A stretch of DNA of 64,000 bases from Aeromonas sobria (GTDB taxonomy: Bacteria; Pseudomonadota; Gammaproteobacteria; Enterobacterales; Aeromonadaceae), in NCBI RefSeq assembly GCF_000820145.1, contig NZ_CDBW01000018.1:23952-87951 (forward strand). The letters run 5' to 3'. Made by a program: the position numbers and the translations under genes. Shown one piece after another: positions 33,786 to 43,207 of this stretch; position 1 is the stretch's first letter, and every line of letters starts with the position of its first letter. Below the pieces are notes generated by a model. That model did no database searches, was not told the DNA's origin, and was given only the letters and a program-made list of their open reading frames with translations.

Positions 33786-34133
33786 GATTGGCCTTATGTT
33801 TGCTTTCCATTGTGTTACGCCCGTCACATTGCTCGGCGCAGATCAACAAGGAGGATCTCATCTTTACTCATAGAAAACGCTGCTTGCCATTATCCCCCTA
33901 CCCTTGTCAATTCACAAATTTGCAACAAGGCAACATTTTTCACTGGGAAGTACCGATACAACTCGATATGTTACAACCCACGCATGGCGCGCCTCTGCGC
34001 TCTGCTTAACCCCTCAACCTCGTGCTCTTTTGTTAATTGGATTGTTAACAAGCTGGGCCGAAAACAGTGACAGAGAGCGAGGCCAAGATCTCGCCAAGAC
34101 AGCGCCACAAAAACAACAAAGGAGTTGTTGTAC
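33786..34133. other. Upstream region of the alanine/glycine symporter gene
   Basis: About 350 bases without a recognisable gene. It contains a palindromic TTGTTAACAA near 34041-34052 and a purine-rich AAGGAGGATCTC at 33849 with no good start codon behind it. The paired glycine aptamer that precedes some symporters of this family was looked for and not seen. Confidence 0.4.
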
Positions 34134-35633
34134 ATGAATGAAATCGTCAATGCCATCAACGGTGTGATCTGGAGCCCTGCGCTCATCTACCTGTGTCTGG
34201 GGGTTGGTCTTTACTTCTCCCTGCGCACCCGCTTTTTGCAACTGCGCCATATCAAAGAGATGGTGCGCCTGATGTTTGATGGCAAGAGCACCGATGCCGG
34301 TGTCTCCTCCTTCCAGGCACTGGCCATGACCCTGGCAGGTCGGGTGGGTACCGGTAACATCGCCGGTGTCGCCACTGCCATCACCTTCGGTGGCCCGGGT
34401 GCCCTGTTCTGGATGTGGATGGTCGCCTTCCTCGGCGCCAGCTCTGCCTTCGTGGAGTCCACTCTGGGTCAGGTTTACAAAGAGAAGATCAACGGTGAAT
34501 ACCGCGGGGGCCCGGCTTTCTATATCGAAAAAGGGCTTGGCATGAAGTGGTACGCCTGGACCTTCGCCATCGCCACCATCTTCGCCTGCGGCGTGCTGCT
34601 GCCGGGGGTACAGGCCAACTCCATCGGTGCCAGCCTGAAAACCGCGTTTGATATTGATCCGAACGTCACTGCCGCCGGTCTGGCGCTGCTGCTCGGCTTT
34701 ATCATCTTCGGGGGCGTCAAGCGTATCGCCAGCTTCGCCAGTACCGTGGTGCCCTTTATGGCGCTGGGCTACATCATAGTGGCCTGCGTCATCATCGCCC
34801 TCAACATCTCTGCCCTGCCGGGCGTGATCCTGCTGATCTGGAAAAGTGCCTTTGGTATGGATGCCGGTTTCGGTGCCATTCTGGGTCTGGCCATCATGTG
34901 GGGTGTCAAGCGCGGGGTCTACTCCAACGAAGCGGGTCAGGGTACCGGGCCGCACGCCTCCTCCGCCGCCGCGGTGAGCCACCCTGCCAAGCAGGGTCTG
35001 GTGCAGGCGTTCTCCGTCTATATCGACACCCTGTTCGTCTGCTCCGCCACTGGCTTTATGCTGCTGATCACCGGCCTCTATAACGTACAAGGGCCGGACG
35101 GTGCCGCCCTCTATACCGGTATTGCCGGTATCGCAGCGGGCCCGGGTTATGTGCAGACCGCCATGGAGAGCATGATGCCGGGCTTTGGCAGCATGTTCGT
35201 GGCCATCGCGCTGTTCTTCTTCGCGTTCACCACCATCGTTGCCTACTACTACATTGCCGAAACCAACATCGCCTATATCAACCGCAAGATGAATCGCCCC
35301 TGGCTCACCTTCTTGCTGAAAATTGCGCTGATGGCCGCCACCGTCTACGGCACCGTCAAGACGGCAGACTTGGCATGGGGTCTGGGTGATATCGGGGTCG
35401 GCCTGATGGCGTGGCTCAACATCGTCGCCATCTTGCTGCTGCAAAAAACAGCCTTTACCTGCCTGAAGGATTATGAAGCCCAGCAGGCACAAGGGCTGGA
35501 TCCGGTGTTCCACCCGGAGAAGCTCGGCATCAAGAACGCCGATTACTGGATGGGCAAGCGCTCCGAGGACAATCTGGAGCGGGAGAAATCAGGCCACCCG
35601 TTCGAGCCAGATCCGGATCGCAAGATCTCCTGA
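34134..35633 (+). CDS. Sodium:alanine/glycine symporter (AGCS family)
   Basis: A 499-residue inner-membrane transporter with about 10-11 TM segments. AGCS signatures: VSSFQALAMTLAGRVGTGNIAGVATAI near residues 57-83, GGPGALFWMWMVAFLGASSAF, GGPAFYIEKGLG, and GVYSNEAGQGTGPHASSAA. It imports D/L-alanine or glycine with sodium. ATG 34134 lies nine bases after AAAGGAG; a TTG at 34125 is too close to that site. The C terminus is a long polar tail. It stands alone, followed by a terminator. Confidence 0.93.
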   Translation: MNEIVNAINGVIWSPALIYLCLGVGLYFSLRTRFLQLRHIKEMVRLMFDGKSTDAGVSSFQALAMTLAGRVGTGNIAGVATAITFGGPGALFWMWMVAFLGASSAFVESTLGQVYKEKINGEYRGGPAFYIEKGLGMKWYAWTFAIATIFACGVLLPGVQANSIGASLKTAFDIDPNVTAAGLALLLGFIIFGGVKRIASFASTVVPFMALGYIIVACVIIALNISALPGVILLIWKSAFGMDAGFGAILGLAIMWGVKRGVYSNEAGQGTGPHASSAAAVSHPAKQGLVQAFSVYIDTLFVCSATGFMLLITGLYNVQGPDGAALYTGIAGIAAGPGYVQTAMESMMPGFGSMFVAIALFFFAFTTIVAYYYIAETNIAYINRKMNRPWLTFLLKIALMAATVYGTVKTADLAWGLGDIGVGLMAWLNIVAILLLQKTAFTCLKDYEAQQAQGLDPVFHPEKLGIKNADYWMGKRSEDNLEREKSGHPFEPDPDRKIS

Positions 35634-35654
35634 ACCTGAACGACATAAGACATC

Positions 35655-35688
35655 AATAAAAATGGCAGCCTCGGCTGCCATTTCTTTT
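35655..35688. terminator. Bidirectional terminator between the AGCS symporter and the crotonase gene
   Basis: Stem AATGGCAGCC/GGCTGCCATT with a 2-base gap (35661-35682), flanked by A-rich sequence on the left and TTTCTTTT on the right, so it can end transcripts from both convergent genes. Confidence 0.88.
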
Positions 35689-35734
35689 GCGCTCTATCTT
35701 TCATTTGCTCTATATCTGCTCGTGCTGCTCTCGC

Positions 35735-36541
35735 TCAGAGCGGATTGCGGCGCGGCCCGAATGACAGACGCCAGCGAAACAGGCTGTTGAAGGTGGCCCG
35801 CCACTGATTGGGTCGTCCCAGGATCTGCTTTTGCAGGCGAGTCTCCTCTTTGAGCATCGCCTCGTCGCTGCGGGCCCAGGCCTGGCTGTAGAGCTGCTTG
35901 ATCCCCGCCAGCGCATCCGGCGACTTGGTGATCAGGGTGCGGGCAAACTCCCGCGCTTCCACCAGCGGATCGGCGCAGACCCGGCTTACCAGCCCGAGGG
36001 ATTTGGCCTCGACGGCATCGAGCTCGCGCCCACTCATGGCCAGCTCCATGGCGGTATCCACCCCCATCAGGTTGCGCATGGTGACGCTGCCACTCATATC
36101 GGGGATGATGCCCCACTTGATCTCCATCACCGAGAAGCGGCAATCGGGGGTAGTGAAACGAAAATCGGCGCCGAGCGCAATCTGCAAGCCACCGCCGAAA
36201 CAGACCCCCTGAGTCACCGCAATCACCGGCACCGGCAGCTGGTGCCAGCCATAGGCAACCCGCTGGGCCAGATTGGTGGCCTCGTCGGCCTCGCGTTTGA
36301 GAATATCGAGCGCCGCCACTGGCTGCTTGAGCATGGATTTCACATCCAGCCCGGCGCAGAAGGCTCGCCCCTCACCGTGCAGGATCACCGCCCGCAGCCC
36401 CTTGTGCTGGGCAAGCTGCGTCAGGGTCTGGTCGATGGCGCTGAACATGGCGCGGTCCAGCGCATTGAGCTTGTCCCCCCGCGTCAGCATCACTTCGGCA
36501 ATCCCGTCGTGGATCTCGCACTTGATCCTTGGTTTTTCCAT
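35735..36541 (-). CDS. Crotonase/enoyl-CoA hydratase family protein
   Basis: A 268-residue crotonase. Oxyanion motifs AFCAGLDVKSML (about 61-72) and GVCFGGGLQIALGADFRF are present, with FSVMEIKWGIIPDMSGSVTM carrying one Glu and one Asp at the catalytic sites. It could be an enoyl-CoA hydratase or isomerase of fatty-acid breakdown; the exact reaction is open. A purine-rich GGAGAGGAGAGGGAG precedes the ATG. A FadR-like operator 38-48 bases upstream of the start suggests fatty-acid control. It is divergent from the DUF294 gene. Confidence 0.88.
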   Translation of the reverse strand: MEKPRIKCEIHDGIAEVMLTRGDKLNALDRAMFSAIDQTLTQLAQHKGLRAVILHGEGRAFCAGLDVKSMLKQPVAALDILKREADEATNLAQRVAYGWHQLPVPVIAVTQGVCFGGGLQIALGADFRFTTPDCRFSVMEIKWGIIPDMSGSVTMRNLMGVDTAMELAMSGRELDAVEAKSLGLVSRVCADPLVEAREFARTLITKSPDALAGIKQLYSQAWARSDEAMLKEETRLQKQILGRPNQWRATFNSLFRWRLSFGPRRNPL

Positions 36542-36577
36542 CTCCCTCTCCTCTCCTTGATCCGGGTTATTGACCTA

Positions 36578-36590
36578 CTGGTCATACCAC
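36578..36590. promoter_or_regulatory. Putative FadR operator upstream of the crotonase gene
   Basis: CTGGTCATACCAC contains TGGTC-A-TACCA (36579-36589), 9 of the 10 defined positions of the FadR core TGGTC-N-GACCA, in a palindromic setting. It lies about 40 bases upstream of the crotonase start and 120 bases upstream of the divergent DUF294 gene. Confidence 0.5.
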
Positions 36591-36708
36591 CACGTTATCA
36601 GAGTGTGATCATCCGGTACAGCTGAGACTAAAGTCGGCTGGTCGCCTCCCCCTCCCTTTGTCACACTGGGCGCAGGATCAGTGCAACAAGCCAGCAAAGG
36701 ACGCTGTC

Positions 36709-38514
36709 ATGTCAACCCTGTTCAATTTTGCCAGACCACCGTTCGACCGACTGGACGAGGCGGCGCGCGAGCGGCTCTCCCGCCACCTTTCGCTCTGCTA
36801 TTTTCGCGCTGGCGATCTGCTGCTCAAGGAGGGGGACGAACCTCCCGGCCTCTATCTCATCATCAAGGGAGCCGTGGAGGAGTCGGCCCCTCACCACCAG
36901 TTTGGTGATTACGGGGTCGATGATCTGTTCGATGTACGCGCCCAGTTTGACGGCCGCTGTCGCCACCGCTTCACCGCGCTGGAAGATAGCCTCTGCCAGC
37001 TCATTCCTCGCCACACCTTTCTGGCGCTCTGTGAGCAGGATCCGCAGTTTGCCAGCTACTTCACCGCCAATCTGGCCGAGCGGCAGCAACAGCAGGAGCA
37101 ACGCGAGCAACTGGGCCAGAAGAATCTGGCGGAATTTATCCTGACCCGCATCGAACCCGGCCACCTGCAGGCACCGCTCATTGTCGACAGCAAGCTGTCA
37201 CTGCTGGCGGCGACCGAAGCCATGGTGAGCAAGGGGACCGATTGCCTGCTCTACCCCGCCCACGATGGCTCTCTCACGCTGGCGACCCGCAAGACCTTGC
37301 TCCACGCCCTGACCCTCAAGGGATTGCCGCTGACGGCCCCTCTCTCGGTACTGACCCCCACACCGCTGATTGGTCTGCCGCTGGAGAGCTATCTGTTTGA
37401 TGCCCTGCTGCTGATGACCCGCCATCGCATCAAGCGACTGGTGGTGTGGCGTGGCAACGAGGTAGCAGGGATCTTGCAACTGACTCAGGTGTTGGGGCTC
37501 TTCTCCACCCACTCCCATGTGCTGACCCTGCGCATCGCCCGCGCCGACAGCCTGCCAGCGCTGGAGGCGGTGGCCCGCGAGCAGCAGCAATTGACCCGCT
37601 CGCTGTTTGCCCAGGGGATCCACACCGCCTTTTTGATGAAGCTGATCGCCACCATCAACGAACAGCTGATCGCCAAAGCCTTTGCGCTGGTGATCCCCCC
37701 CGAAGTGCAGAATAACGTCTGCCTGCTGATGCTGGGCTCGGAGGGGCGCGGCGAGCAGATCCTCAAAACCGATCAGGACAACGCCCTGATCCTGCCAGAG
37801 GGGCTGGCATGGCCCAGCCAGACTGCCGATCTGGCAGCCTTCAGCGCCCTGCTGGAGCTGCTCGGCTACCCCCTCTGCCCCGGGCAAGTGATGGTGAATA
37901 ATCCGGCCTGGGTGAAAACGGGCAGCGAGTGGCAACGGGCCATTGCCAACGCCTGCACCACTGCAAAAGAGGATGAGCTGCTCTGGCTCGCCACCCTGGC
38001 CGATGCCCATCCCATCGCGGGAGATCGCCAGCTCCATCTGCCTGTCGCCAGAGCGCTGCGTGAACAGCTGGCCGACAGGCGGGATCTGCTGGCAGAGATG
38101 GTGCGACCGGCGGTGGCCTTTCACGCCCCGCTCACCCTGTTTGGCCGGCTTGAGCAGCGTCCCGATGGACTTGATCTCAAGCGTGGCGGGCTGTTCCCGC
38201 TGGTCCATGGCATCCGCATGCTGGCCCTTGAGGCGGGTATTCTGGAGACCTCGACCCTGGGTCGCATCGACGCGCTGGTGACCGCCGAGCGGCTCAGTGC
38301 CGACTATGGCAGCAATCTGGCGGAGGCGTTTCGGCTCTTTATCCGGCTGAGATTGCGCAGCCAACTCAAAGAGCGCAGCCAGCTCAAGGGCGGCAACAGC
38401 CGGGTGCAGATACAGGATCTCAGCCATAGCGAGCGGGATCTGCTGCGCCAGGCGCTACATCAGGTGAAGAAGTTCCAGCAGTGGCTCACCTTACACTTTC
38501 GTCTGAGACAATAG
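36709..38514 (+). CDS. cNMP-binding / CBS-pair / DUF294 nucleotidyltransferase-like protein
   Basis: A 601-residue cytosolic signalling protein. The N-terminal cyclic-nucleotide-binding-like domain is about 1-130 (LSLCYFRAGDLLLKEGDEPPG), a CBS pair is about 150-275, and a DUF294 nucleotidyltransferase has GSEGRGEQ and TDQDNAL near 343-360. A C-terminal helical domain ends with LRQALHQVKKFQQWLTLHF. The family resembles PII-uridylyltransferase catalytic domains. In many gammaproteobacteria it sits beside actP and a DnaQ-like gene and is linked to acetate use. AAAGGA seven bases before ATG 36709 sets the start. Confidence 0.88.
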   Translation: MSTLFNFARPPFDRLDEAARERLSRHLSLCYFRAGDLLLKEGDEPPGLYLIIKGAVEESAPHHQFGDYGVDDLFDVRAQFDGRCRHRFTALEDSLCQLIPRHTFLALCEQDPQFASYFTANLAERQQQQEQREQLGQKNLAEFILTRIEPGHLQAPLIVDSKLSLLAATEAMVSKGTDCLLYPAHDGSLTLATRKTLLHALTLKGLPLTAPLSVLTPTPLIGLPLESYLFDALLLMTRHRIKRLVVWRGNEVAGILQLTQVLGLFSTHSHVLTLRIARADSLPALEAVAREQQQLTRSLFAQGIHTAFLMKLIATINEQLIAKAFALVIPPEVQNNVCLLMLGSEGRGEQILKTDQDNALILPEGLAWPSQTADLAAFSALLELLGYPLCPGQVMVNNPAWVKTGSEWQRAIANACTTAKEDELLWLATLADAHPIAGDRQLHLPVARALREQLADRRDLLAEMVRPAVAFHAPLTLFGRLEQRPDGLDLKRGGLFPLVHGIRMLALEAGILETSTLGRIDALVTAERLSADYGSNLAEAFRLFIRLRLRSQLKERSQLKGGNSRVQIQDLSHSERDLLRQALHQVKKFQQWLTLHFRLRQ

Positions 38515-38516
38515 CC

Positions 38517-39143
38517 ATGTTGAGCCGCGTTCGACGCTACTGGTATGGCCGCGCCTTTCGCACTGGCGAGTTCGCGCCGCTCTTTGCCAGCCCGCCAGAA
38601 GATGAACGGATCGCCCTCGATTTCGAGACCACCAGTCTCGATCCCGAGCAGGCCGAGATCGTCTCCATCGGGGCGGTGCGCATTCAGGGTAACCGGCTGC
38701 TGACCGGCGAGGCACTCGCCATCAAGGTGCAGCCTCCGGCCAGCCTGACCGGCCAATCGGTGGTGATCCACGGCCTGCGCCATCAGGATCTGCAACAGGG
38801 GATGACGCTGGAAGCCGCGCTGCGCCTGCTACTCGACTTTATCGGCCCCCGTGAACTGGTGGGCTATCACATCGCCTACGACCTGCGTATTCTCAATCTC
38901 GCCTGCCAGAAATTGTGGGGGTTGACCCTGCCCCAGCGAGGGATCGAGGTGAGCCGGCTCTATCACGACCAGCTCTATCGCCGCTATCCCGATGCGGCCA
39001 TCGACCTGCACCTGAGTGCCATCTGCAGCCATCTTGAACTGCCCCCCCTGCCCGCCCACGATGCCCTGGCCGATGCCACCACGGCCGCGCTCATCTATCT
39101 GCGCCTGACCTGCGGCTCGCCGCTGGCTTATCCCAAAGTCTAA
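38517..39143 (+). CDS. DnaQ-like 3'-5' exonuclease (DEDDh)
   Basis: A 208-residue exonuclease of the DEDDh class. Exo I is ALDFETTSLDP with D and E, Exo II lies in GYHIAYDLRILN, and Exo III is HDALADATTAALIY with the His and final Asp. The ATG at 38517 is two bases after the DUF294 stop, so the two are cotranslated. This DUF294-exonuclease pair recurs next to actP in related genomes. The natural substrate is unknown; a replication epsilon subunit is unlikely because the C-terminal polymerase-binding part is missing. Confidence 0.88.
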   Translation: MLSRVRRYWYGRAFRTGEFAPLFASPPEDERIALDFETTSLDPEQAEIVSIGAVRIQGNRLLTGEALAIKVQPPASLTGQSVVIHGLRHQDLQQGMTLEAALRLLLDFIGPRELVGYHIAYDLRILNLACQKLWGLTLPQRGIEVSRLYHDQLYRRYPDAAIDLHLSAICSHLELPPLPAHDALADATTAALIYLRLTCGSPLAYPKV

Positions 39144-39249
39144 TTGCCCATAAATAACATTTAATTCACATTTTACTTACATGAGCAGGCCCCCCCTGCT
39201 CGTCGGGTTACCCCATCCACCGCTGACACTTATGTCATGGAGAACTGCA

Positions 39250-39561
39250 ATGGAACAGCAAAGCTACCTGAGGATCCAGCAAGATCCCAACTTCCAGGAG
39301 CTGGTCGCCAAGCGCCAGCGTTTTGCCTGGGCCCTCTCGGCTCTGATGCTGGGACTCTACCTGGCGTTTATTCTGCTCATCGCTTTTGCCCCGGGCTGGC
39401 TGGGCACCCCGCTCAACGACAGCACCACTATTACCCGCGGCATCCCGGTCGGGGTGGGGTTGATCCTCTCCTCCTTCGTGCTGACCGGCATCTATGTGTT
39501 TCGTGCCAACGGCGAGTTTGACGAGCTGAACCAGAAGATCCTCAAGGGAGTGCAGTCATGA
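39250..39561 (+). CDS. yjcH: DUF485 membrane protein paired with the acetate symporter
   Basis: A 103-residue protein with two TM segments (about 29-50 and 66-87). It matches DUF485: [30 protein letters not shown] and [24 protein letters not shown]. It is regularly cotranscribed with actP, and ATGA overlap with actP is seen here. Its role is thought to be support of the symporter. GGAG seven bases before ATG 39250 fixes the start; an upstream frame from 39181 is not supported. Confidence 0.92.
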   Translation: MEQQSYLRIQQDPNFQELVAKRQRFAWALSALMLGLYLAFILLIAFAPGWLGTPLNDSTTITRGIPVGVGLILSSFVLTGIYVFRANGEFDELNQKILKGVQS

Positions 39562-41225
39562 GAGCAAAAAGCATGAAAGGCACCTTGCTGCTGTTGGCCT
39601 CACTGGCCTCCTCCCCGCTGCTGGCTGCAGATGCGCTGACCGGCGAGGTACAACGCCAACCTCTCAATATGTCGGCCATTGTGATGTTTGTTATCTTCGT
39701 GGCCGCCACCCTGTGTATCACTTACTGGGCCTCCAAGCGCAACCGCTCGGCCTCCGATTACTACGCCGCAGGCGGCCGTATCACTGGTTTCCAGAACGGT
39801 CTGGCCATCGCTGGTGACTACATGTCTGCCGCCTCCTTTCTCGGCATCTCCGCGCTGGTCTACACCTCTGGCTATGATGGCCTGATTTACTCCATCGGCT
39901 TTCTGGTGGGCTGGCCTATCATCCTGTTCCTGATCGCAGAGCGGCTGCGTAACCTCGGCAAATACACTTTCGCCGACGTGGCCTCCTACCGCCTCAAGCA
40001 GACCGAAGTCCGCATCCTGTCTGCCTGCGGCTCGCTGGTGGTGGTGTCCCTCTACCTGATCGCACAGATGGTAGGTGCCGGCAAGCTGATCGAGCTGCTG
40101 TTCGGCCTGCAATACCATGTCGCCGTGGTGCTGGTCGGTATCCTGATGGTGCTCTACGTGCTGTTTGGCGGCATGCTGGCCACCACTTGGGTGCAGATCA
40201 TCAAGGCGGTGATGCTGCTCTCCGGAGCCAGCTTCATGGCCATCATGGTGATGAAGTCGGTCAATTTCGACATCGGCGCCCTGTTTAGCGAAGCCGTCAA
40301 AGTGCACGAGAAAGGGATCGCCATCATGAGCCCGGGTGGCCTGGTTGCCGACCCCATCTCCGCCATCTCGCTCGGTCTGGCGCTGATGTTCGGTACCGCC
40401 GGTCTACCCCATATCCTGATGCGCTTCTTTACCGTGAGCGATGCCAAGGAAGCACGTAAATCGGTGTTTTATGCCACCGGCTTTATCGGCTACTTCTACA
40501 TCCTCACCTTCATCATCGGCTTTGGCGCCATCCTGCTGGTCAGCACTAATCCGGCCTTCAAAGATGCCACCGGCACCCTGCTCGGCGGCACCAACATGGC
40601 AGCGATTCACCTGGCCAACGCTGTGGGTGGTAGTCTGTTCCTCGGCTTTATCTCTGCGGTCGCCTTCGCCACCATTTTGGCAGTGGTTGCCGGATTGACC
40701 CTGGCCGGTGCCTCTGCGGTCTCCCATGACCTCTATGCCAGTGTGCTGAAGAAGGGCAAAGCCAACGAGACCGATGAATTGCGCGTCTCCAAGATGACTA
40801 CCCTGGCTCTGGGTGTGGTGGCCATTGGTCTGGGGATCCTGTTCGAGAAGCAGAACATCGCCTTCATGGTGGGTCTGGCTTTCTCCATCGCCGCCAGCTG
40901 CAACTTCCCGGTGCTGTTCCTCTCCATGTTCTGGTCCCGTCTGACCACCCGTGGCGCCGTCTACGGTGGCTGGCTGGGGCTGGTGAGCGCGGTGACCCTG
41001 ATGATCCTGGGCCCGACCGTGTGGGTGAAGGTACTGGGCCATGCCCAGGCTATCTTCCCCTACGAATACCCTGCCCTCTTCTCCATGGGGTTGGCGTTCG
41101 TCGGGATCTGGTTCTTCTCCATCACCGACAGCTCCCAGAACGCGGCCGACGAACATGCCAAGTTCCTGCCGCAGTTCGTCCGCTCCCAGACCGGGCTGGG
41201 TGCCTCTGGCGCCGCCTCCCACTGA
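39558..41225 (+). CDS. actP: Cation/acetate symporter
   Basis: A 555-residue sodium:solute symporter family permease that takes up acetate (and often glycolate) at low concentration. It has a signal-like first segment and about 13-14 TM helices. Family marks: [32 protein letters not shown] (about 69-100), [24 protein letters not shown], and [27 protein letters not shown]. The ATG overlaps the yjcH stop. A terminator follows. With satP it gives the organism two acetate importers. Confidence 0.95.
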   Translation: MRAKSMKGTLLLLASLASSPLLAADALTGEVQRQPLNMSAIVMFVIFVAATLCITYWASKRNRSASDYYAAGGRITGFQNGLAIAGDYMSAASFLGISALVYTSGYDGLIYSIGFLVGWPIILFLIAERLRNLGKYTFADVASYRLKQTEVRILSACGSLVVVSLYLIAQMVGAGKLIELLFGLQYHVAVVLVGILMVLYVLFGGMLATTWVQIIKAVMLLSGASFMAIMVMKSVNFDIGALFSEAVKVHEKGIAIMSPGGLVADPISAISLGLALMFGTAGLPHILMRFFTVSDAKEARKSVFYATGFIGYFYILTFIIGFGAILLVSTNPAFKDATGTLLGGTNMAAIHLANAVGGSLFLGFISAVAFATILAVVAGLTLAGASAVSHDLYASVLKKGKANETDELRVSKMTTLALGVVAIGLGILFEKQNIAFMVGLAFSIAASCNFPVLFLSMFWSRLTTRGAVYGGWLGLVSAVTLMILGPTVWVKVLGHAQAIFPYEYPALFSMGLAFVGIWFFSITDSSQNAADEHAKFLPQFVRSQTGLGASGAASH

Positions 41226-41242
41226 CGTTATCATTACCTCAC

Positions 41243-41268
41243 CAAGCCGGCCCTGTGCCGGCTTTTTA
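41243..41268 (+). terminator. Rho-independent terminator of yjcH-actP
   Basis: Stem AGCCGGC/GCCGGCT with a 5-base loop (41245-41263), followed by TTTT. Confidence 0.88.
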
Positions 41269-41345
41269 CATGGTGGATCCCTGTTGCGCCAAATAGACAT
41301 CTGACCGATCCAGATCACAGTTCTTGCTAAAACTTTCGACAGATA

Positions 41346-41356
41346 TGTGCCATAAT
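41346..41356 (+). promoter_or_regulatory. Extended -10 promoter element before ybiT
   Basis: TGTGCCATAAT contains TGn followed by CATAAT, an extended -10. It lies about 35 bases before the start codon. No good -35 is found at 16-18 bases. Confidence 0.4.
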
Positions 41357-41391
41357 GCGCGCCATTTGATAGATCAATCGGGACACTCATC

Positions 41392-42984
41392 TTGTTAAGC
41401 AGCAACAACATCACCATGCAATTCGGCGCCAAGCCGCTGTTTGAGAACATCAACGTCAAGTTTGGCGGCGGCAACCGCTATGGCCTTATTGGCGCCAACG
41501 GCTGTGGCAAGTCCACCTTTATGAAGATCCTCGGCGGCGACCTTGAGCCCAGCGGCGGTAATGTGAGCCTCGACGTCAACGAACGCATCGGTAAGCTGCG
41601 TCAGGATCAGTTCGCCTACGAAGATACCCGTGTTCTGGACGTGGTCATGATGGGCCACGGCGAGTTGTGGGCCGCCATCGCCGAGCGCGATGCGATTTAT
41701 GCCAACCTCGAAGCCACCGACGACGACTACATGAAAGCTGCCGAGCTCGAAGGGCTGGTTGCTGAATATGATGGTTACACTGCCGAAGCCCGTGCCGGTC
41801 AGTTGCTGCTGGGTGCCGGTATTCCTATCGAACAGCACAATGGCCCGATGAGCGAAGTGGCCCCGGGCTGGAAGCTGCGGGTACTGCTGGCACAGGCGCT
41901 GTTCTCCAACCCTGATATCCTGCTGCTGGACGAACCGACCAACAACCTGGACATCAACACCATTCGCTGGTTGGAGCAGGTGCTCAACGATCGTGAAAGC
42001 ACCATGATCATCATCTCGCACGACCGTCACTTCCTGAACTCCGTCTGTACTCATATGGCGGATCTGGACTACGGCGAGCTGCGTGTGTATCCGGGCAACT
42101 ACGACGAATACATGACCGCCGCCACTCAGGCTCGCGAGCGTCTGCTCTCTGACAACGCCAAGAAGAAGGCCCAGATCGCCGATCTGCAATCCTTCGTCTC
42201 CCGTTTCAGTGCCAACGCATCCAAATCCAGCCAGGCCACTTCCCGTCTCAAGCAGATCGACAAGATCAAAATTGAAGAAGTGAAGGTATCCAGCCGTCAG
42301 AACCCCTTCATCCGCTTCGAGCTGGAGAAGAAGCTCTATCGCAACATCCTGGAAATCGAAGGTGTGTCCAAAGGCTATGGCGAGGCGCCGCTGTTCAAGG
42401 GCCTCAACATGATGCTGGAAGTGGGCGAGAAGGTCGCCATTCTGGGTACCAACGGTATCGGTAAATCGACCCTGATCAAGACGCTGGTCGGCGATTTGAC
42501 CCCGGATACCGGCCTCATCAAGTGGTCTGAAAATGCCCAGATCGGCTACTACGCCCAGGATCACGCTGAAGATTTCGACACCGATCTCAATGTGTTCGAC
42601 TGGATGGCCCAGTGGAAACAAGAGAACGAAGATGAGCAGGCTGTACGCTCCATCCTCGGTCGTCTGCTGTTTTCCCAAGACGACATCAAAAAGCCGGTCA
42701 AGGTACTCTCCGGTGGTGAACAGGGCCGCATGCTGTTCGGCAAGCTGATGATGCAGCGTCCTAACATCCTGATCATGGATGAGCCGACCAACCACCTGGA
42801 CATGGAATCTATCGAATCCTTGAACCTGGCGCTGGAAATGTACAAGGGTACCCTGATCTTCGTCTCTCACGACCGTGAATTCGTCTCCTCACTGGCGACC
42901 CGGATCGTCGAGTTGAGCGAAAATGGTATCCGTGACTTCGGTGGTACCTACGAGGATTACCTGCGTACCCAGGGTGTCGCGTAA
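41392..42984 (+). CDS. ybiT: ABC-F family ATPase, YbiT type
   Basis: A 530-residue soluble ABC-F protein with two ATP-binding cassettes, a group that acts on ribosomes rather than as transporters. The first Walker A is GANGCGKST (about 35-43), with [13 protein letters not shown]; the second is GTNGIGKST (about 354-362), with [13 protein letters not shown]. The inter-domain linker [19 protein letters not shown] matches E. coli YbiT closely. The start is TTG at 41392, with GGGA eight bases upstream and the conserved [12 protein letters not shown] beginning. A strong terminator follows. Confidence 0.95.
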   Translation: MLSSNNITMQFGAKPLFENINVKFGGGNRYGLIGANGCGKSTFMKILGGDLEPSGGNVSLDVNERIGKLRQDQFAYEDTRVLDVVMMGHGELWAAIAERDAIYANLEATDDDYMKAAELEGLVAEYDGYTAEARAGQLLLGAGIPIEQHNGPMSEVAPGWKLRVLLAQALFSNPDILLLDEPTNNLDINTIRWLEQVLNDRESTMIIISHDRHFLNSVCTHMADLDYGELRVYPGNYDEYMTAATQARERLLSDNAKKKAQIADLQSFVSRFSANASKSSQATSRLKQIDKIKIEEVKVSSRQNPFIRFELEKKLYRNILEIEGVSKGYGEAPLFKGLNMMLEVGEKVAILGTNGIGKSTLIKTLVGDLTPDTGLIKWSENAQIGYYAQDHAEDFDTDLNVFDWMAQWKQENEDEQAVRSILGRLLFSQDDIKKPVKVLSGGEQGRMLFGKLMMQRPNILIMDEPTNHLDMESIESLNLALEMYKGTLIFVSHDREFVSSLATRIVELSENGIRDFGGTYEDYLRTQGVA

Positions 42985-43008
42985 CGCCTCCCTGCACCAC
43001 CTTGCAAT

Positions 43009-43040
43009 GAAAAACCGGCACTCGCGTGCCGGTTTTTTTA
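43009..43040 (+). terminator. Rho-independent terminator of ybiT
   Basis: Stem AACCGGCAC/GTGCCGGTT with a 4-base loop (43013-43034), followed by six T. Confidence 0.92.
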
Positions 43041-43101
43041 TATCCGGAGTTTAAGAGGATTGATACTGGGTATGGGCGGCGCGACCCAGCCGCAAAGCGC
43101 A

Positions 43102-43129
43102 GAGAACTGAGAACTGAGAACTGAGAACT
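43102..43129. repeat. Four tandem copies of the heptamer GAGAACT
   Basis: Four perfect direct repeats of GAGAACT, followed by a partial fifth (GAACTTG). They lie between the ybiT and ppiD terminators, so they are not in a transcript of either gene. Likely a simple-sequence repeat. Confidence 0.9.
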
Positions 43130-43154
43130 GAACTTGAGTGTCCTCGCATCCAGA

Positions 43155-43187
43155 TAAAAAAACGGCTCCATCAAGGAGCCGTTTTCA
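43155..43187 (-). terminator. Rho-independent terminator of ppiD
   Basis: Stem AACGGCTCC/GGAGCCGTT with a 5-base loop (43161-43183). On the minus strand it is followed by a T run. It lies 20 bases after the ppiD stop. Confidence 0.92.
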
Positions 43188-43207
43188 ATAGGGTGACGAC
43201 CACTCAA

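Noticed and set aside
33786..34133. Glycine riboswitch before the alanine/glycine symporter
   Set aside because: The conserved aptamer core sequences could not be found; only a TTGTTAACAA palindrome is visible.
34014..35513. 499-codon open frame antisense to the sodium/alanine symporter
   Set aside because: Gly/Asp/His-rich shadow of a membrane-protein gene; no start signal or family.
41395..42870. 491-codon open frame antisense to ybiT
   Set aside because: Shadow of a conserved ABC-F gene; no domain recognised.
43102..43129. CRISPR-like short repeats
   Set aside because: The copies are directly adjacent heptamers without spacers; no cas genes are in the window.
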